From positions 34,715,804 through 34,779,803 of the forward strand of contig NC_084888.1 in the NCBI RefSeq assembly GCF_958979055.1: DNA of 64,000 nucleotides. Reading direction: 5' to 3'. Position numbers and translations under genes: made by a program. This stretch comes from Alnus glutinosa (lineage: Eukaryota; Streptophyta; Magnoliopsida; Fagales; Betulaceae). The notes under the pieces are model-generated. The model had not been told where the DNA came from. It saw only the letters and a list, made by a program, of their open reading frames with translations, and did no database searches. This document shows positions 47,764 to 60,220 of this stretch, piece after piece; within the stretch, counting starts at the first letter, position 1, and the number at the start of each line of letters is the position of its first letter.

Positions 47764-47850
47764 ACACCGTGAGAGAGAGAGAGAGAGCGATACAGTCTAC
47801 AGATCGAGGAGAGAGAGAGCGATAGAGAGAGAGAGAGAGAGAGAGAGAGA
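47321..47850. repeat. Long (GA)n-based microsatellite
   Basis: About 530 bp of GAGAGA interrupted by GAGCGAGAGACAGAGA and GATACAGAGA units, which recur in a higher-order pattern. It lies in the core of the CACTA element. Confidence 0.95.
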
Positions 47851-47937
47851 ACGTGTATATTTGTAGTGGTTTTTTTTTTTCCGTTTTGAAACTCTTGTTC
47901 AGGGGCGCGCGGGACATTTCCCGCGCGCCACTGCCTT

Positions 47938-47987
47938 CAGAAATTCTGGCCGCGTGGCTTTAGGCCACGCGGCCAATTATATTATAC

Positions 47988-48062
<75 letters not shown>

Positions 48063-48126
48063 GAAAATTCTGGCCGTGTGGCTTTAGGCCACGCGGCCAA
48101 TTATATTATATGTATATATACATATA

Positions 48127-48200
<74 letters not shown>
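47938..48200. repeat. Duplicated block with two (AT)n tracts
   Basis: A block of about 48 bp (AATTCTGGCCG-GTGGCTTT, AGGCCACGCGGCCAATTA) occurs at 47938 and 48061, each followed by a long AT dinucleotide tract (47988-48059 and 48126-48200). The block and tract were duplicated together. Confidence 0.85.
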
Positions 48201-48202
<2 letters not shown>

Positions 48203-48767
48203 ATAAAAACAATTAGCCACGTGTATTTAATACACGTGGCTACTTGGACGCGTGTAATAAATACACACGGCCAATTGGCTGCGTGTAAAAAATACACGCG
48301 GCCAATCGGACGCGTGTAAAAAATACACGCGGCCAACTGGCCGCGTGTAAAAAAAACACGCGGCCAACTGTGATGCGCCCCCTTCTAGCCACGTGTACTG
48401 TATACACGTGGCTAATTGGACGCATGTCTACAGTAACAGGTACTGTAGACACGCGGCAAATTGTAAGGTTTTTTGTAGTGTTATCTCAAATTGAAAGGTA
48501 AATTAAAGGTATTATATTCTTTAATTCTTTGATTACTCTTTTTTTCTTTTATTCTATTCTCTAATTTTTGCAAGTACTCAATCTCTTTATATTTCTTGTT
48601 TGAAAACAAGAACTCTGAAATCTTTTTCTCTTTATTGTTTGAGAACAAATAGTATGGAAAATTCAATATCTAAATTCCAATAAGTTCTTTTTATAATATC
48701 TCAACAAAGAAATCAACCCATGTGTGTAATATGAGATACCCTTCTTTTAAGAAAAAAAAAAAAAAAG

Positions 48768-49150
48768 GCCTGAAGAAGGGTGTAACTTGGCCAAATGGGA
48801 ATAGTCGAACCACTCTAAGGCCATAGAGGTTGATCGGCCTCCCCTCTGACCGGCCGGCCTATGTGGAAGAGGAAAGGATTTTCATTTTTCAGGTGGCAGG
48901 GGCTGCTAAGTAGAGGTCGGACATGAAAAATGTGGATTTTGATGTTGCTAGGAACGTGAATTTTCAGTAGATTTGTATTTGGGAGTTGGAAGGAGCTGAG
49001 ACTGAGGATATTACTTGTGATATAGTGGATAATGTGGAGGCCTTATGTTCTATATGGCCTACAAGGAGTGTAGCTGTGGAGGTTCTATCGCGTAGAAACC
49101 AAGGACTCGGCCACCTTCTATTTGGCCAACAGGAAAGCTAAGCCACTTTC
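48768..49150 (+). other. Gene-like relic of unknown origin
   Basis: Less AT-rich sequence with a partly open frame (about 48925-49090: DFDVARNVNF, ICIWELEGAETEDITCDIVDN, ALCSIWPTRSVAVEVLSR) with one stop. Two similar blocks flank it, TGGCCAAATGGGAAT and GGCCACCTTCTATTTGGCC. I cannot name a family; it may be a fragment carried by a mobile element. Confidence 0.25.
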
Positions 49151-49240
49151 ATTGGCAATGGGTGGCTCGTCTACCCTATTTTTTTTTGTTTTTTGTTTTT
49201 TTTTTTTTTTTATAGAAAAAAGAATAATTTTTAATTTTTA

Positions 49241-49243
<3 letters not shown>

Positions 49244-49308
<65 letters not shown>
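49244..49308. repeat. (AT)n microsatellite
   Basis: An uninterrupted AT tract of about 65 bp following T runs. Confidence 0.95.
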
Positions 49309-49309
<1 letters not shown>

Positions 49310-49310
<1 letters not shown>

Positions 49311-49870
49311 TGATGCGTGTCATTGCATAATTTGACTTAACATGTGGCATATTAACGGAATCCGTCAAAATTTTAGACAGAAGTTGATAGTAAAAACTTA
49401 TTTGCTATTTTAGCATAACACAAATAGTTATCATAACACTTTTATAGCATATACCATATGAAACTTATTGCAAATCAGCGTAGTTAATTGTAGAGACTAA
49501 ATTTACATTTGTTCCAAAAGAAAATTAGTTTTATCTTCAAGACAAGTCGCAATTAATAGTAATTGACTCGGTGGACATGTTTTCGCATATAGCAGGCAAG
49601 GATTGCATAGACCATTGTTAGATTTGGCACATTAAGCTCTCCCATTTCGAAACATGTAGTTTAGGTTGACATTTGTAACATGCATCAATCCAATTTACTT
49701 AGAATTTCAATTTGTATGAAAACTGTTTGTGAAGATTAAACTGCATTTGCAAGAAACCCAACTGGAAAGAACGAACGGCTAGAAACATTTTGGAAAAGTA
49801 ATTACCAAATCTGTTTCTGTAATTTACTTGGGAGTGTCATGCTAAAACATTCAAGCAAATAAAATATCCT
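49310..49870. repeat. Spacer relic shared with 27380-27850 and 57030-57450
   Basis: Landmarks: TTGACTTAACATG, CTTCAAGACAAG, AGCAGGCAA-GGATTGCATAG, AGGTTGACATTT. Its last part (49680-49870, GCATTTGCAAGAAACCCAAC, TGGAAAAGTAATTACCAAAT) is the source type of the piece inserted in array spacers 2 and 3. It shows that HSP70-array flank sequence extends into this region although no HSP70 coding remains. Confidence 0.6.
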
Positions 49871-50346
49871 TCTTTTTATTTTATTTTTTTACCATGTTGC
49901 TGAAAAGTTTGTTGAGTCATTTTTTTTTTTTTTTTTTTTTTGGTGGCATTGAAAATATTAACAATTTTTTGGTAGTCTTATGGAGTACGTGAACTTTTTC
50001 CACTTAAATAATTACACAGATTTTGAATAATTGAATATATAGAAAATTTTACAGAAAGTCATTCGAGCATGTATATTGCACATAACTTGGAACACGTACA
50101 TGTTATTGGAAATCCGAAGCTATATTAACATCCAAAAATAATTGTGTTGATGAAATTAATAAATAATTTTCTTATAAATGGAGTTTCAGGAGAGGTTACT
50201 CGATCGCGCGGTATCGTAGATGGGGAAACATACACTCCCAAAGTCCAGCGATCAGGTTTTTCTTCAACTCCACCACAAACATATCACTTGTTTGTTTTCT
50301 CCTTGGCTTGTTAAAAGAAAAGCCGTTAGTTTTGAAAATATACATT

Positions 50347-50880
50347 GTTGGGAATAAATTCCACTCAACTCGGTCCAAGGACGAGACATCAAGACTTCTG
50401 GGAAGTCAAATCTCGGGAGATAGACACTTAACAGCTATTTCTGAGAAACCAGGTATTAGTTATCCCAATAAATTTAGATTAGGACTCTACTCTAAGTTAA
50501 ATTGAAGTAAGAATCATAATCCGATTAGCAGTCCTAACCCGATAGAATTGGCATAGGACTCTTAGTTCAAGTATAGTTTTATCAGTAGTCCTATTCCCGG
50601 TAGAATCGGTATAAGACTCAGGGTCCAATCAGATCAGAAATCAAATAAGAGATCAGATCAGAAGTCTAATAAAGAATCAGATCAAAAGTCTATAATAAAG
50701 GATCAAAGTCCAATTAAAACTTTGACAGCAGTTCTAGATCAATAAGGAGCAGGAATCCTAATTCAGGTTTCACTCTACTTCTTTATCTATAAATAGGCAC
50801 ATACCCCAAATATAAACAGAAACGACTCAGTATTTTAAGTACAAAGCATTATTTTCTTAAAGAATATAATTTAGGCATTG
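50347..50880. mobile_element. LTR-retrotransposon remnant, probably a solo LTR
   Basis: The stretch starts TGTTGGGAATAAATTCC, contains repeated TAGGACT/CCTAAT blocks and a TATA-like TATAAATAGG near 50784, and is followed by sequence of other type. This fits an LTR with its promoter in plus orientation. The right border and target duplication could not be fixed. Likely old and lacking its interior. Family undetermined. Confidence 0.4.
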
Positions 50881-50899
50881 AAGTAGGATCCCGAAAGAG

Positions 50900-51360
50900 T
50901 CCCTAGTTTTGAAGACAACCCCTCTTCAGCTCTTGGCTGTCGAGGAGGTGGAAGTCATCCTCCTCCTTCCCCTCTACTCCCCTTTTCCACTTTCTCCTTC
51001 CTTTTCCCACCTCTTTTGAGGCTAAATCAACCTCATTGGAGGTCCTACCCGTCTCGTTGGAGACTCTCTCCATCAAAACTGTCGGCTTCTTCTCCACCTT
51101 TGACCATTTGTTTTCCACCTTCTCCAAACTAGCAATCCTCCTCTTGAAGTTTTTAGATCTTTTGTTTTTCAAAACAAGATCTGTCAACTTCAGAAAGCTT
51201 CACCCTCAAACGCGCCTCTCCATTTCTTGACTGGTGTTTCATGTTCTTGTGCTGTTATTTTCATATTGGGTTTATTGTTGGAAAGCTTGCCCCTCTTGAT
51301 CTTCATTGTAACCCTGCTCCTTAATAAATGAATGCTGTATTTATATATATATATATAAAA
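50900..51360. other. Pyrimidine-rich unknown segment ending in an A-rich tail
   Basis: A C/T-rich stretch (CCTCCTCCTTCCCC, CACTTTCTCCTTCC) continues into TTGTAACCCTGCTCC, TAATAAATGAATGCTG and an (AT)n plus A-rich end near 51370. A tail of this form suggests a retroposed sequence in plus orientation, but no 5' end or duplication was found. Confidence 0.3.
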
Positions 51361-51707
51361 TAAAAAAAAAAAACCTCCATCCTTCCCAAGACTCTACCAT
51401 ACTACCATGTTGTCAAAATGGTAAAATAAAGGAAAAAATAAACATAACCCCCTCAAACTATCACCTTACTGTTAATGTCCTCTGTAGCACTCTAGATTTT
51501 AAACCCTAAAATAGAGCATCTTAAATTAGAATTTAAGACTAAATAAAAAGACTGGCACTTGATCTACTCAACACTCTTCAATTTTCTTTAATGCACCTCA
51601 GGCCACTCTCAAGCCGAACTCATATAAACTCAGTTTGACTCGTATAAGTTCGTAACTTTGTAATGATAACATTTTAATTATTTAAAAAGATAAAAAAGAA
51701 TTATCTT

Positions 51708-51758
<51 letters not shown>

Positions 51759-51790
51759 ATATCTATAATGTAATGTAATGTGTGTGTGTG
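51708..51790. repeat. (AT)n and (TG)n microsatellites
   Basis: (AT)n from 51709 to about 51756, then short (TG)n at about 51779-51790. The surrounding sequence from 51420 to 51895 holds no gene. Confidence 0.9.
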
Positions 51791-51897
51791 TATGATTTGA
51801 GTTAATTTATCTAATTAGCTTAAATAATAAAATTTTAATAATAATTAGTATAGATATTTACTTTATATATGTAATAAATAAGTTAATTGTATAATAT

Positions 51898-52912
51898 CTT
51901 TTTTTTTTTTTTTTTGAACAAAGTAGCATGTGTTACCCAATATGTTGCTGAAAAAGCCCAAAGGCTTACATCATGAGAAGGAGGTACAAGACCCCTACAA
52001 CTCTAAGTCAGAAGGATCTGACTTAAAAAACAGCTGCCTTAGCAGAAACCCAAACCTTACAAGAATTACATTGAAGCCTCTCTTTATATTAACGCACACT
52101 CTCAAAATAAAAGAGGGCCTATCTAGCATTTAGCCACTAAAAATTTCAGTAAAATTTAAGCAATACAAAGACAGATTGTACTAGAGAAACAAAAGAATGC
52201 ACAACACAACAGCAGAAACACCCAAAGCAGGAAGCCGGCAGTGGAGAAATGGCCAACACTCTGCCGGAGCAGCGGCGCGTGTAAAACACGCGCCGACACC
52301 GGAAGCACCCAGCAGCAAATCCGACGCCATAGACTCCAGGCGCCGACAAGCACGGCTTAAAACGACGGAGCGTGGCCTTCACGCGCAGTCAGAGCGTAAA
52401 AACTCTCTGGCGCGTGAGAACCATGCACCGATCTCCGGTGGACCACGCGGCTGAAGCTCCCGGCAGTAGGGGCAAAAGATGACGGGGAACACAGCTGGGT
52501 GGCGCGTGTCTAGCAAAAGTCGACTGATGTGCGTAAATCTGGCTTCGAAAACCGAGAGAAAACAAACTTAAAACCCGCCAAAACACTTTGTCGACGACAC
52601 CGGAAGCCAGCCACTCCCTAAACCGGACTTCTTGAGTTGGATCTCACTACCAAAACACCAGAAGAAAGAAACAACAAAACCAAAAATAAACACAAGCCAC
52701 CATAGCCCAAAAGAGCTAAAGGAAAATCAGTCACCACCGGTTCAAACCGGAAGGAACAAAATCTTTACAGCTCAAAAGGCTAAGAGAGAAGTAAAAAGCA
52801 CAACCGGGAGGATGGAGGCATCCCTCCTCCGGCCAGACAGAAAATTCACTGAAGACTCTCTCTCTCTCTTTTTTCTGGACTCTCAGATCTCTCTAGAAGG
52901 CAGACGTTTAAT
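51898..52912 (-). mobile_element. About 1-kb non-autonomous LINE-like retroposon, copy R3
   Basis: Reverse orientation: the A tail appears as poly-T at 51898-51915. It shares with R1 the 3' block TTAAGTCAGATCCTTCTGAC, ACATGCTA-TTTGTTCAAAA, the motif GGCGCGTGT-ACACGCGCC, and the 5' stem CCGGAGGAGGGATGCCTCC (52805-52831), again about 80 bp from the 5' end. No convincing target duplication was seen, so it is probably older than R1. No protein frame of note. Confidence 0.7.
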
Positions 52913-53284
52913 GCTCTGTTATGTTGTAATTGTTGAATGACAAAAGAATACAACATACAATCGGAACTTGCAGACTACTGTAGAAAGCCGATTTTGGTCC
53001 GTGCCTGTGCACCTTTCCGTGTACTTTCCGTGTATTGGTTTGGAATTTGTATGATCTCTCGTAGTTTCTTCTTTGAATGTTTCGCTTGGTATTGGAATGC
53101 GGACATAGTACAGGAATTCATTTCCCGGGTTTTAGTTGGGCTTCAATATCAGAGAGGATTGTGGCCCACTATATATAACAGTGAACTTTTCCGGTCTGGC
53201 CCTCTGTAATGCTCTCCACTCTTTTTTTAATAGACATTTAGGTGTGAACTGAACGTTGACCAAGGAAACCTAGATAGACGGTAG

Positions 53285-54230
53285 GGGTAAAAACTCGAAG
53301 TTGGATTTCGGTTATTTGCTAAAATTGGTAACTGAGTAGTTAACCGAGTTTATAATAACTGACAGTTACTAGTTAATACCCGGTTATTAAGACCAGGTAC
53401 TGAAATTTTAAAACAATGAATTTAATAAGCATAAGAATACACATACAAAATAGAAAATGGCATCAGAAAAATAGAAAATGATTTGTTGTCAGCACAAATT
53501 ATCAGTATATCAATAAGCGGTTTAGTCAAACTCCTCATCTGCCATTTCCAATATATGATTTGGCTCACAAATCTTAGAAATTATTCTGCAAAATAAGGAA
53601 ATTTAAAGAATAGAAATAACATATGAGAGTTTCGGAATGTCTATTTGACACCAAGGCAAAAACACTGAGAGTTTGCAATAGATTGGTAAGCCTCATATTC
53701 TCTCCCTGCATCAGTTATATCTCTTCGAGCACTCAAATGACTCAAATCTACACAAGGAGAGGGTAAAACAGATGCACTACAATTATACAAATAACAAAAG
53801 TTTTCAGACGAAAAAGTTATAAATACCAAAAAGAAGTGAAGAATGCAATGAGTAAGTCAAAGAGAGAGCCTCAGAGCCAAACCTCAAATGGACTATGGTC
53901 TTGACACTTGACGGCTGAGGGCTGAGGCACAGATATAGAATGCGTGAGAATTGAGTGAGGCGGATTCGGTGGAAAGGAAAAGAATGAGAATCAAAGTAAA
54001 ATCTAAGGGCCAAGGCTAATTTAGTAATTTTATTATTTTAGTTTTTTAAATTTAATTTTTTTTTTTTAAAATTTTTTTGAATATATATATACACCAAGTC
54101 ACCGGTTAAAACCGGTATACAAAAATGCTAAAACTAGTAACCCCTCCGGTAGAGCTGGTTACCGGTTATTTCCAATTGGGTACCAAACCGGTTACCCGAT
54201 TACCGATTAGCGGCCGGTTATAACTCCGAA
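53285..54230. mobile_element. Probable non-autonomous hAT-like element
   Basis: Both ends are packed with ACCGGTTA / TAACCGG motifs (53320-53400, 54090-54225), and the left end starts TAGGGGTAAAAACTCG. The interior at 53640-54020 is of different composition. The terminal inverted repeat is imperfect and I could not confirm an 8-bp duplication. Confidence 0.4.
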
Positions 54231-54594
54231 TATAAAGTTTGGATTGCCTGAAATAAGGGATTAGTTTATGACTCTTACGCCAAGCATCATGTTAGCTTAA
54301 CCGGTATAGGCTGGCAAATTATTTTTCTATTTTTTCTTTAAAAAGTCAACTTCATTTTTATACACTATAAGATAAATTTAATAATTTTTATAAAAAAATT
54401 TAAAACTTCTTTCTATTTTGTATCAGATCAATCAATTTTATTTTTTATTTTTTCATTTTTTCTTTCTATATATATAATAACACTATCAATTTTTACTTTT
54501 TAGGTTGTTGAGTAAATTCGGATACCTAAGTCTATTTCTATCTTTTTGGCATTATGTATATCGTTAAATTCATTAATTTTAAATTCTTACTATG

Positions 54595-54597
<3 letters not shown>

Positions 54598-54673
<76 letters not shown>

Positions 54674-54833
54674 ACATGTGACACTCAAATTATCATTTTA
54701 TTGTTAATATCTTTTAAACTATTAATTGTATAAATGTCCTGTCATAAATTATCAAAAAATGTTCAATGTTATTCTAGTGACAAAAATATTCTTCATAAAA
54801 TTATTAAAATAAATTAAAAACTAAAAAATTATT

Positions 54834-54887
<54 letters not shown>
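54598..54887. repeat. Two (AT)n microsatellites
   Basis: AT tracts at 54598-54669 and 54838-54887, with AT-rich unique sequence between them. Confidence 0.95.
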
Positions 54888-54891
<4 letters not shown>

Positions 54892-55369
54892 CAAAAATTT
54901 ATACAAAAAATAAAAAATAAAAAACTTGTTTTTTTTTTTTTAAAAAAAAATTGTTTTTATTATTTTCAGTTTTTTTTTTTTTTTTTTTTTGAAAATCTTT
55001 CTTTTTTTCGTTTTTTTAATTTTAATTTTTTTTTTCGTTTTTTTTTTAATTTATAAGGATATTTTTGTCTTATTAAAAAAAAAATTTGGGTCATTTTTCT
55101 CTTTTTGTTGGTCTTAGGGGGACATTGACAATTTTTTTTTTTTTTTTTTTTTGAGGGGAACATTGACACAATTGGTAGTTTGGGGGGATATGAGTACTTT
55201 CCCATTTTATTTTTTTTTATTAATTCTATTAAAAAAATTATAAGAATCATATGCTATTAAAAAATATGTGATTCTTACATGTTAAAAGACATATATCACT
55301 TTATTAGATTAGTTTGTATGGATCAACTACAACTAGTTATAGCTAATTTATGTTACCAACTAGTTAGAT

Positions 55370-55990
55370 TGGTTTGAGTAAAAAATTACCAATATTCAAC
55401 TAGTTATTTTAGCAAAAAAAAAAATTGTTGAGTTGTTATAATGATTACCAAATTTAGTGAACATTGCACATTCACCAAACGTTAAGAAAATAAAAATATA
55501 AACATTTTTTATTCTATTATTTTCTCTACTCTCTTCATTTTTCTCCTCTTAAGTACATTCTCTCCACACGAATTTTTAAAAATATAACTGTTAAAAAAAT
55601 ACAAATTTTGAAAAATATAGACGTTAAAAAAAATATTTTTTTTTTTTTAAAAATATGATAGGTAGAAAAAGACAAATTTTGAAAAATGTGGCCATTAGAA
55701 AAAAAAAAAATAATAAAATAAAATAATAAAATAAAAATAAAAGAAGAAAAAGAAAAAAGAGTTTTTTAAAATATGACCATTGAGAAAAGAAAATTTTTTG
55801 AAAATATGACTGTTATGAAAAGATAAATTTTTAAGTATAGAAAAATGATATAAAGTCATCTCCTACCAATCTCATTATTGGATTTGTGAGACCCACATTA
55901 TCTCTTACAAATCCGATGATGAATTTAAAACTTGATTAGAAATGAGTAGGATACTAGGAGATGGTTGACATTGATATTGAAGATAAGCCG
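55370..55990. repeat. Degenerate tandem repeat in AT-rich DNA, perhaps part of a hAT-like element
   Basis: Units of the form AAAATATGACCATTGAGAAA followed by AAGACAAATTTT recur about six times with much variation between 55570 and 55840. Flanking sequences (CTCATTATTGGATTTGTGAG and partner) suggest a non-autonomous element, but its ends were not established. The AT-rich stretch from 54890 to 55370 holds nothing else. Confidence 0.35.
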
Positions 55991-56369
55991 GATAAATTCT
56001 CCCATCCAGTTAAGAACAAATTAACCACATGTTAAAGGAGGTTGCTTAAGGTACTAATGGAATGGAATAAGGCCCATAAATACTTAGCAGTACAATTAAG
56101 ACCTCTTATATAAAATAAATATTTTGAAGGCCTCAATTATGAAAAAAGATTAGTCAATATTTTTACTGAAGCCCCAATTATGATAAAATAAAAATTAAAA
56201 TTAGTACCGGCCAACTGAAATATGGAAAGAATTCAATGCGCAAGATATTAAGATTTTAGAGAAAGAAAATAAATATGGAAAATTATTTAGTTTCAAGAAA
56301 TTAAAATCAGTAGACGAATAATTTGCAAAAAAAATAAAATGTCCTTTTTTTTTTATTATTAGCCAAAAA

Positions 56370-57848
56370 AAAAAAGTCCTAGTCTTTAAAGTTTTATCAA
56401 ATATGATGTTTATTTGGTGGTTTGGATTTATTATTAGAACCGAAAGTCTTAAAAGAAGTTTTACAAATATAAGAAAGTACTCAAATTAATGTACTAAATT
56501 TTATAAACAGACTAGATTCTTTTTCAAATGTATCTACCTACCACTTACATAAACAACTGCTTCTGTGTGAAGAAGTTTTTTAAGAATAAAATTGATAAAA
56601 TCGTATTTAAGATCGTGCATTTACTCTTGTTGCCCACTTGCCCGTGCTTTTAACTACTACAAGGTTTGATCTTAAAAAATAAAAAACAAAAACAAGGTTT
56701 GAAGCTTTTTGAGTCTAGGCTAGTCTAGCTGACATGGAATGTTTGACTGGAACTCTTGAGTCTTGACAAGAGTTCCAGAGCAGATGATATCCAAGGGGCA
56801 TAAGAACTACGTACGATTTGATGCTTAATGTCCAACTGGGCATCAGCTGCTTCTTTCCTTTACACTTTTTTATCCCTTATTCCCTTTGGTTTTATTGGAT
56901 AACCCTAGCTAGCTTGGTTGCCTCCAAGTTTTGTTGTCTTTTTTCGGTTCTTTTGAATAATTTTTGTGGTTATTTGCTTGATTTTTGCTTGCAAATACTC
57001 TGTGCGAGCTTAGGCCAGGGAATTAATTACATAATTTGATCTAACATGAAACATTAACGAAATTCGTCAAGATGTTAAACGAAATTAAGTTAATAGTAGG
57101 AACTTATTTGTTATGTTAGCATACCACAAGGAACTCAATATTATACCACATAAAGCTCCTCATAAATCACTATAATTGCATAGACTAATTTTACATTATT
57201 TCTAAAAGAAAATTAGTTTGATCTTCAAGACAAGTAGCAATTCATCGATGGACATGTTTTCTCATATAGCAGGCAATTAAGGATTGCATAGACCATGGTT
57301 AGATTAATTAGGCACATTCAGCTCTCTCATTATTCGTGTTTAATTCATTAATGAAGTAACGTTTCATCATTGTTGGCTGGGGTTTAGGCCGGGCACAATA
57401 TTTCGAAACATCTCGCTTAGGTTGACGTTTAAAACATGCCTCAATCCAATTTATTTAGAATCCCAAAATCCAGGTCAGGATTTACTTCGATTCCACCACA
57501 AACATCAACGTTTCGCATCATCATTGAACCTTATCATCGGAGCGGACATATACTCAAAGTTGTTGTTCTAAAACGCAATGAAACATTAACATTCGCATCA
57601 ACAATGGCAAAGCCATAAATTACACATCATATTTCAAATTTTCCAACTGCTACCGAACAAAGCCACATCAAAACACACACTGGCAACAAAAATACACAAA
57701 ATTAAGTCTCGACAAATAAAGTCGGGATACTCAATATAAAGTTCCTTGTATCCATTGCACTAATAAGGTGCTATAACGGACTCTAGTGTCCTAGCTGTCA
57801 TCATCAAAATAATTGTCATCTTTTTTATGAGAGGAGCTGGTCAATTAC
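56370..57848. repeat. Second spacer type, copy 2 (3' side of HSP70-F)
   Basis: Homologous to 26785-28236 next to HSP70-D over most of its length, with a few insertions (for example about 56800-56930). It includes the 3' flank block AAAACACACACTGGCAACAA. The frame at 57436 matches that at 27821 but ends earlier. No gene. Confidence 0.75.
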
Positions 57849-60059
57849 TTATTGTCGTCTAGATATCTTTGCAATGATGGGATTGCAGATTAACTCGAGT
57901 CCAATCAGCTTGTCCTCAAACTCATCTGCCTCCGCATGCTGGCTACCACCTAACCAGCGAATCACATGCTTAATAGCAGCTTCAATCTTCTCCTTACCAG
58001 CAGCGTCAACCTTGTCACCAATCTCCTTATCATTGACAATATAATGCTCCTCATTTTGTATGCATAGTTCTCCAAAGCTTCCTTAGCGTTAACCTTCTTC
58101 CTGTGCTTATCATCTTCAACTTCGAATTTCTTTGCGTCCAGGACCATCCTATGAATCTCTTCGGTGGATAGCGAAGCCTTGTAATTTGTAATTGTAATAT
58201 TATAACTTACGCCACTAGTCTTCTCCACGGCAGAAACATTCAAGATACCATTGGCATCAATCTCAAAGCATGTTTTCATACTAGCGACACCCTTGGGTGC
58301 TGCAGGAATGGGGGAAAGCTCAAATTCTCCCAGCCAGTTGTTATCCACAACTCTTACTCTCTCACCCTCATAAACATCAAACAAAACAGAAGTTTGGTTG
58401 TCATTAACGGTAGTGTAGTACCTCCCCATCTTGGTGGGAATGGCGGTATTCCGCGGAATCACAACAGACATCTCACCTTCAAGGATCTGCGTTCCAAGGG
58501 ACAGAGGGGTAACATCCAAGAGCACAATGTGTTTAACTTTCTCATTACCCATACCAGCCAAGTTTGCAGCTTGAATAGCGGCTCCACAAGCCACAGCTTC
58601 ATCTGGATTGATGCTCTTATTAAGCTGCTTTCCATCAAAGAAGTCTTGCAAAAGCTGCTGCACCTTGGGAATCCTGGAAGAACCACCGGTAAGAACGACA
58701 TCATGGACTCCTCCCTTATCCATCTTAGCATCAGTCAAACACTTTTTCACAAGCTCAACAGACTTCTTGAACAAGTCCATATTAAGTTCCGCAAATCTGG
58801 CACGAGTAATACTTGAGGAGAAATCAATACCATTATCTAAAGATTCAACTTCAATGGTAGTCTCAGATGCAGAAGAAAGAATCCTCTTTGCTCTCTCACA
58901 AGCAGTTCTCAACTTCCTTAGAGCTTTGGCATTTCCACTAATGTCCTTCTTATGTTGCCTTTTAAATATTTCAACGAAGTGCTTTAACATTCTGTTGTCA
59001 AAGTCCTCACCTCCGAGGTGAGTGTCTCCAGCAACGGCTTTCACTTCAAAAGTACCATCGTCAATGGTAAGTAAAGAGACATCTGCAGTACCACCACCCA
59101 AATCAAAGATCGATACATTTTTCTTATTAATGGCCACCTTGTCAAGACCGTAAGCAATGGCTACGGCCGTTGGTTCATTGATTATTCGCATAACATTAAG
59201 TCCGGCAATGCTTCCAGAATCCTTTGTGGCCTTACGCTGTAAGTCATTGAAGTAAGCCGGGACAGTGACTACAACATTTTTTACAGTTGTGCCAAGGTAG
59301 GCCTCTGCAATATCACGCATCTTTTTTAAGACCATGGATGATATTTCCTCTGCAGCAAAATGCTTCTCTTCACCCTTATAATTGACCACAATCATTGGCT
59401 TGTCAGTAGGACCTTCAATGACCTTGAAAGGCCAAAGCTTGATATCGTTTGAACTAAGGAATCACTAAATCTTCTACCAATCAACCGTTTTGCATCTGTA
59501 AAATAAATAAGAGAAAAAGGATAAAATGATTCAACAAGACTAAAGTAGAAGAAGCAGCGAATCTCAATATTGACGAGTTTTTATAATTGGCATGCCTTTT
59601 TATTTTTACTAGCAAATTGTTATCATGGCATTGGACAATATTTAGGGTTTGAAAAGGAGTTTTTGTTGTTAGTACATTCAATATACCTTAAAAAAAAAAA
59701 AAAAAAACCAACCGGCATATTAAGAATTGGAATGAAAGACAGACACAAGATCAATGTAGCCTCGTAAGTAAAAGTAAAACAATTTATATGACCAATTTTC
59801 TTAAGAAGTGATTTATTTTTGTCAAGATCATCTATTTTTTGGGCCAAGATCAAATTCGATGATGATGTGAATTGTGAAATATATGTAACAGTTTCCAATA
59901 CTAGCATATGATTGGTTGTTAGTTTATTTTATTTGTTATTATTTTTATAACAAAACAATCATAAAGAAAGTGCATTTTTCAGCTCTTGATTGAGTTTTGA
60001 ATTGAAATTGGACATCTAGATTTATAGTTTTTAGGTCCAAACCTCTAATAAATACAAAG

Positions 60060-60173
60060 GATTAAAAAAGAAAACTCAACATTTTTTTTTATAACGAGGA
60101 GAACGTTATACGCATGACCCACCAACTAGTACTGTGATAATTTTTCCCTAAAATATCCAAATTACCTCTAAAA

Positions 60174-60220
<47 letters not shown>

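Larger units (their letters stand above)
46906..48480. mobile_element. Non-autonomous CACTA element, copy 3, with microsatellite core
   Basis: It starts CACTACAAAAAAAATTG and ends AAGGTTTTTTGTAGTG, with the 3-bp duplication TTA. The empty site at 41660 confirms both borders. Subterminal regions hold chained short hairpins of the type GGCCGCGTGT / ACACGCGGCC (46930-47130, 48215-48420). The core has a 530-bp GA tract and two (AT)n tracts. It shares CAGGTACTGTAG with copy 1. No transposase frame: the long arginine/glutamate- or serine/leucine-rich frames are repeat translations. Confidence 0.92.

Noticed and set aside
47228-47917. Ser/Leu-rich 229-codon frame and Arg/Glu-rich 135-codon frame
   Set aside because: Translations of the GA microsatellite in the CACTA element; they have no protein-like content.
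54966-55250. Lys-rich 94-codon frame
   Set aside because: Produced by T-rich low-complexity DNA on the plus strand.
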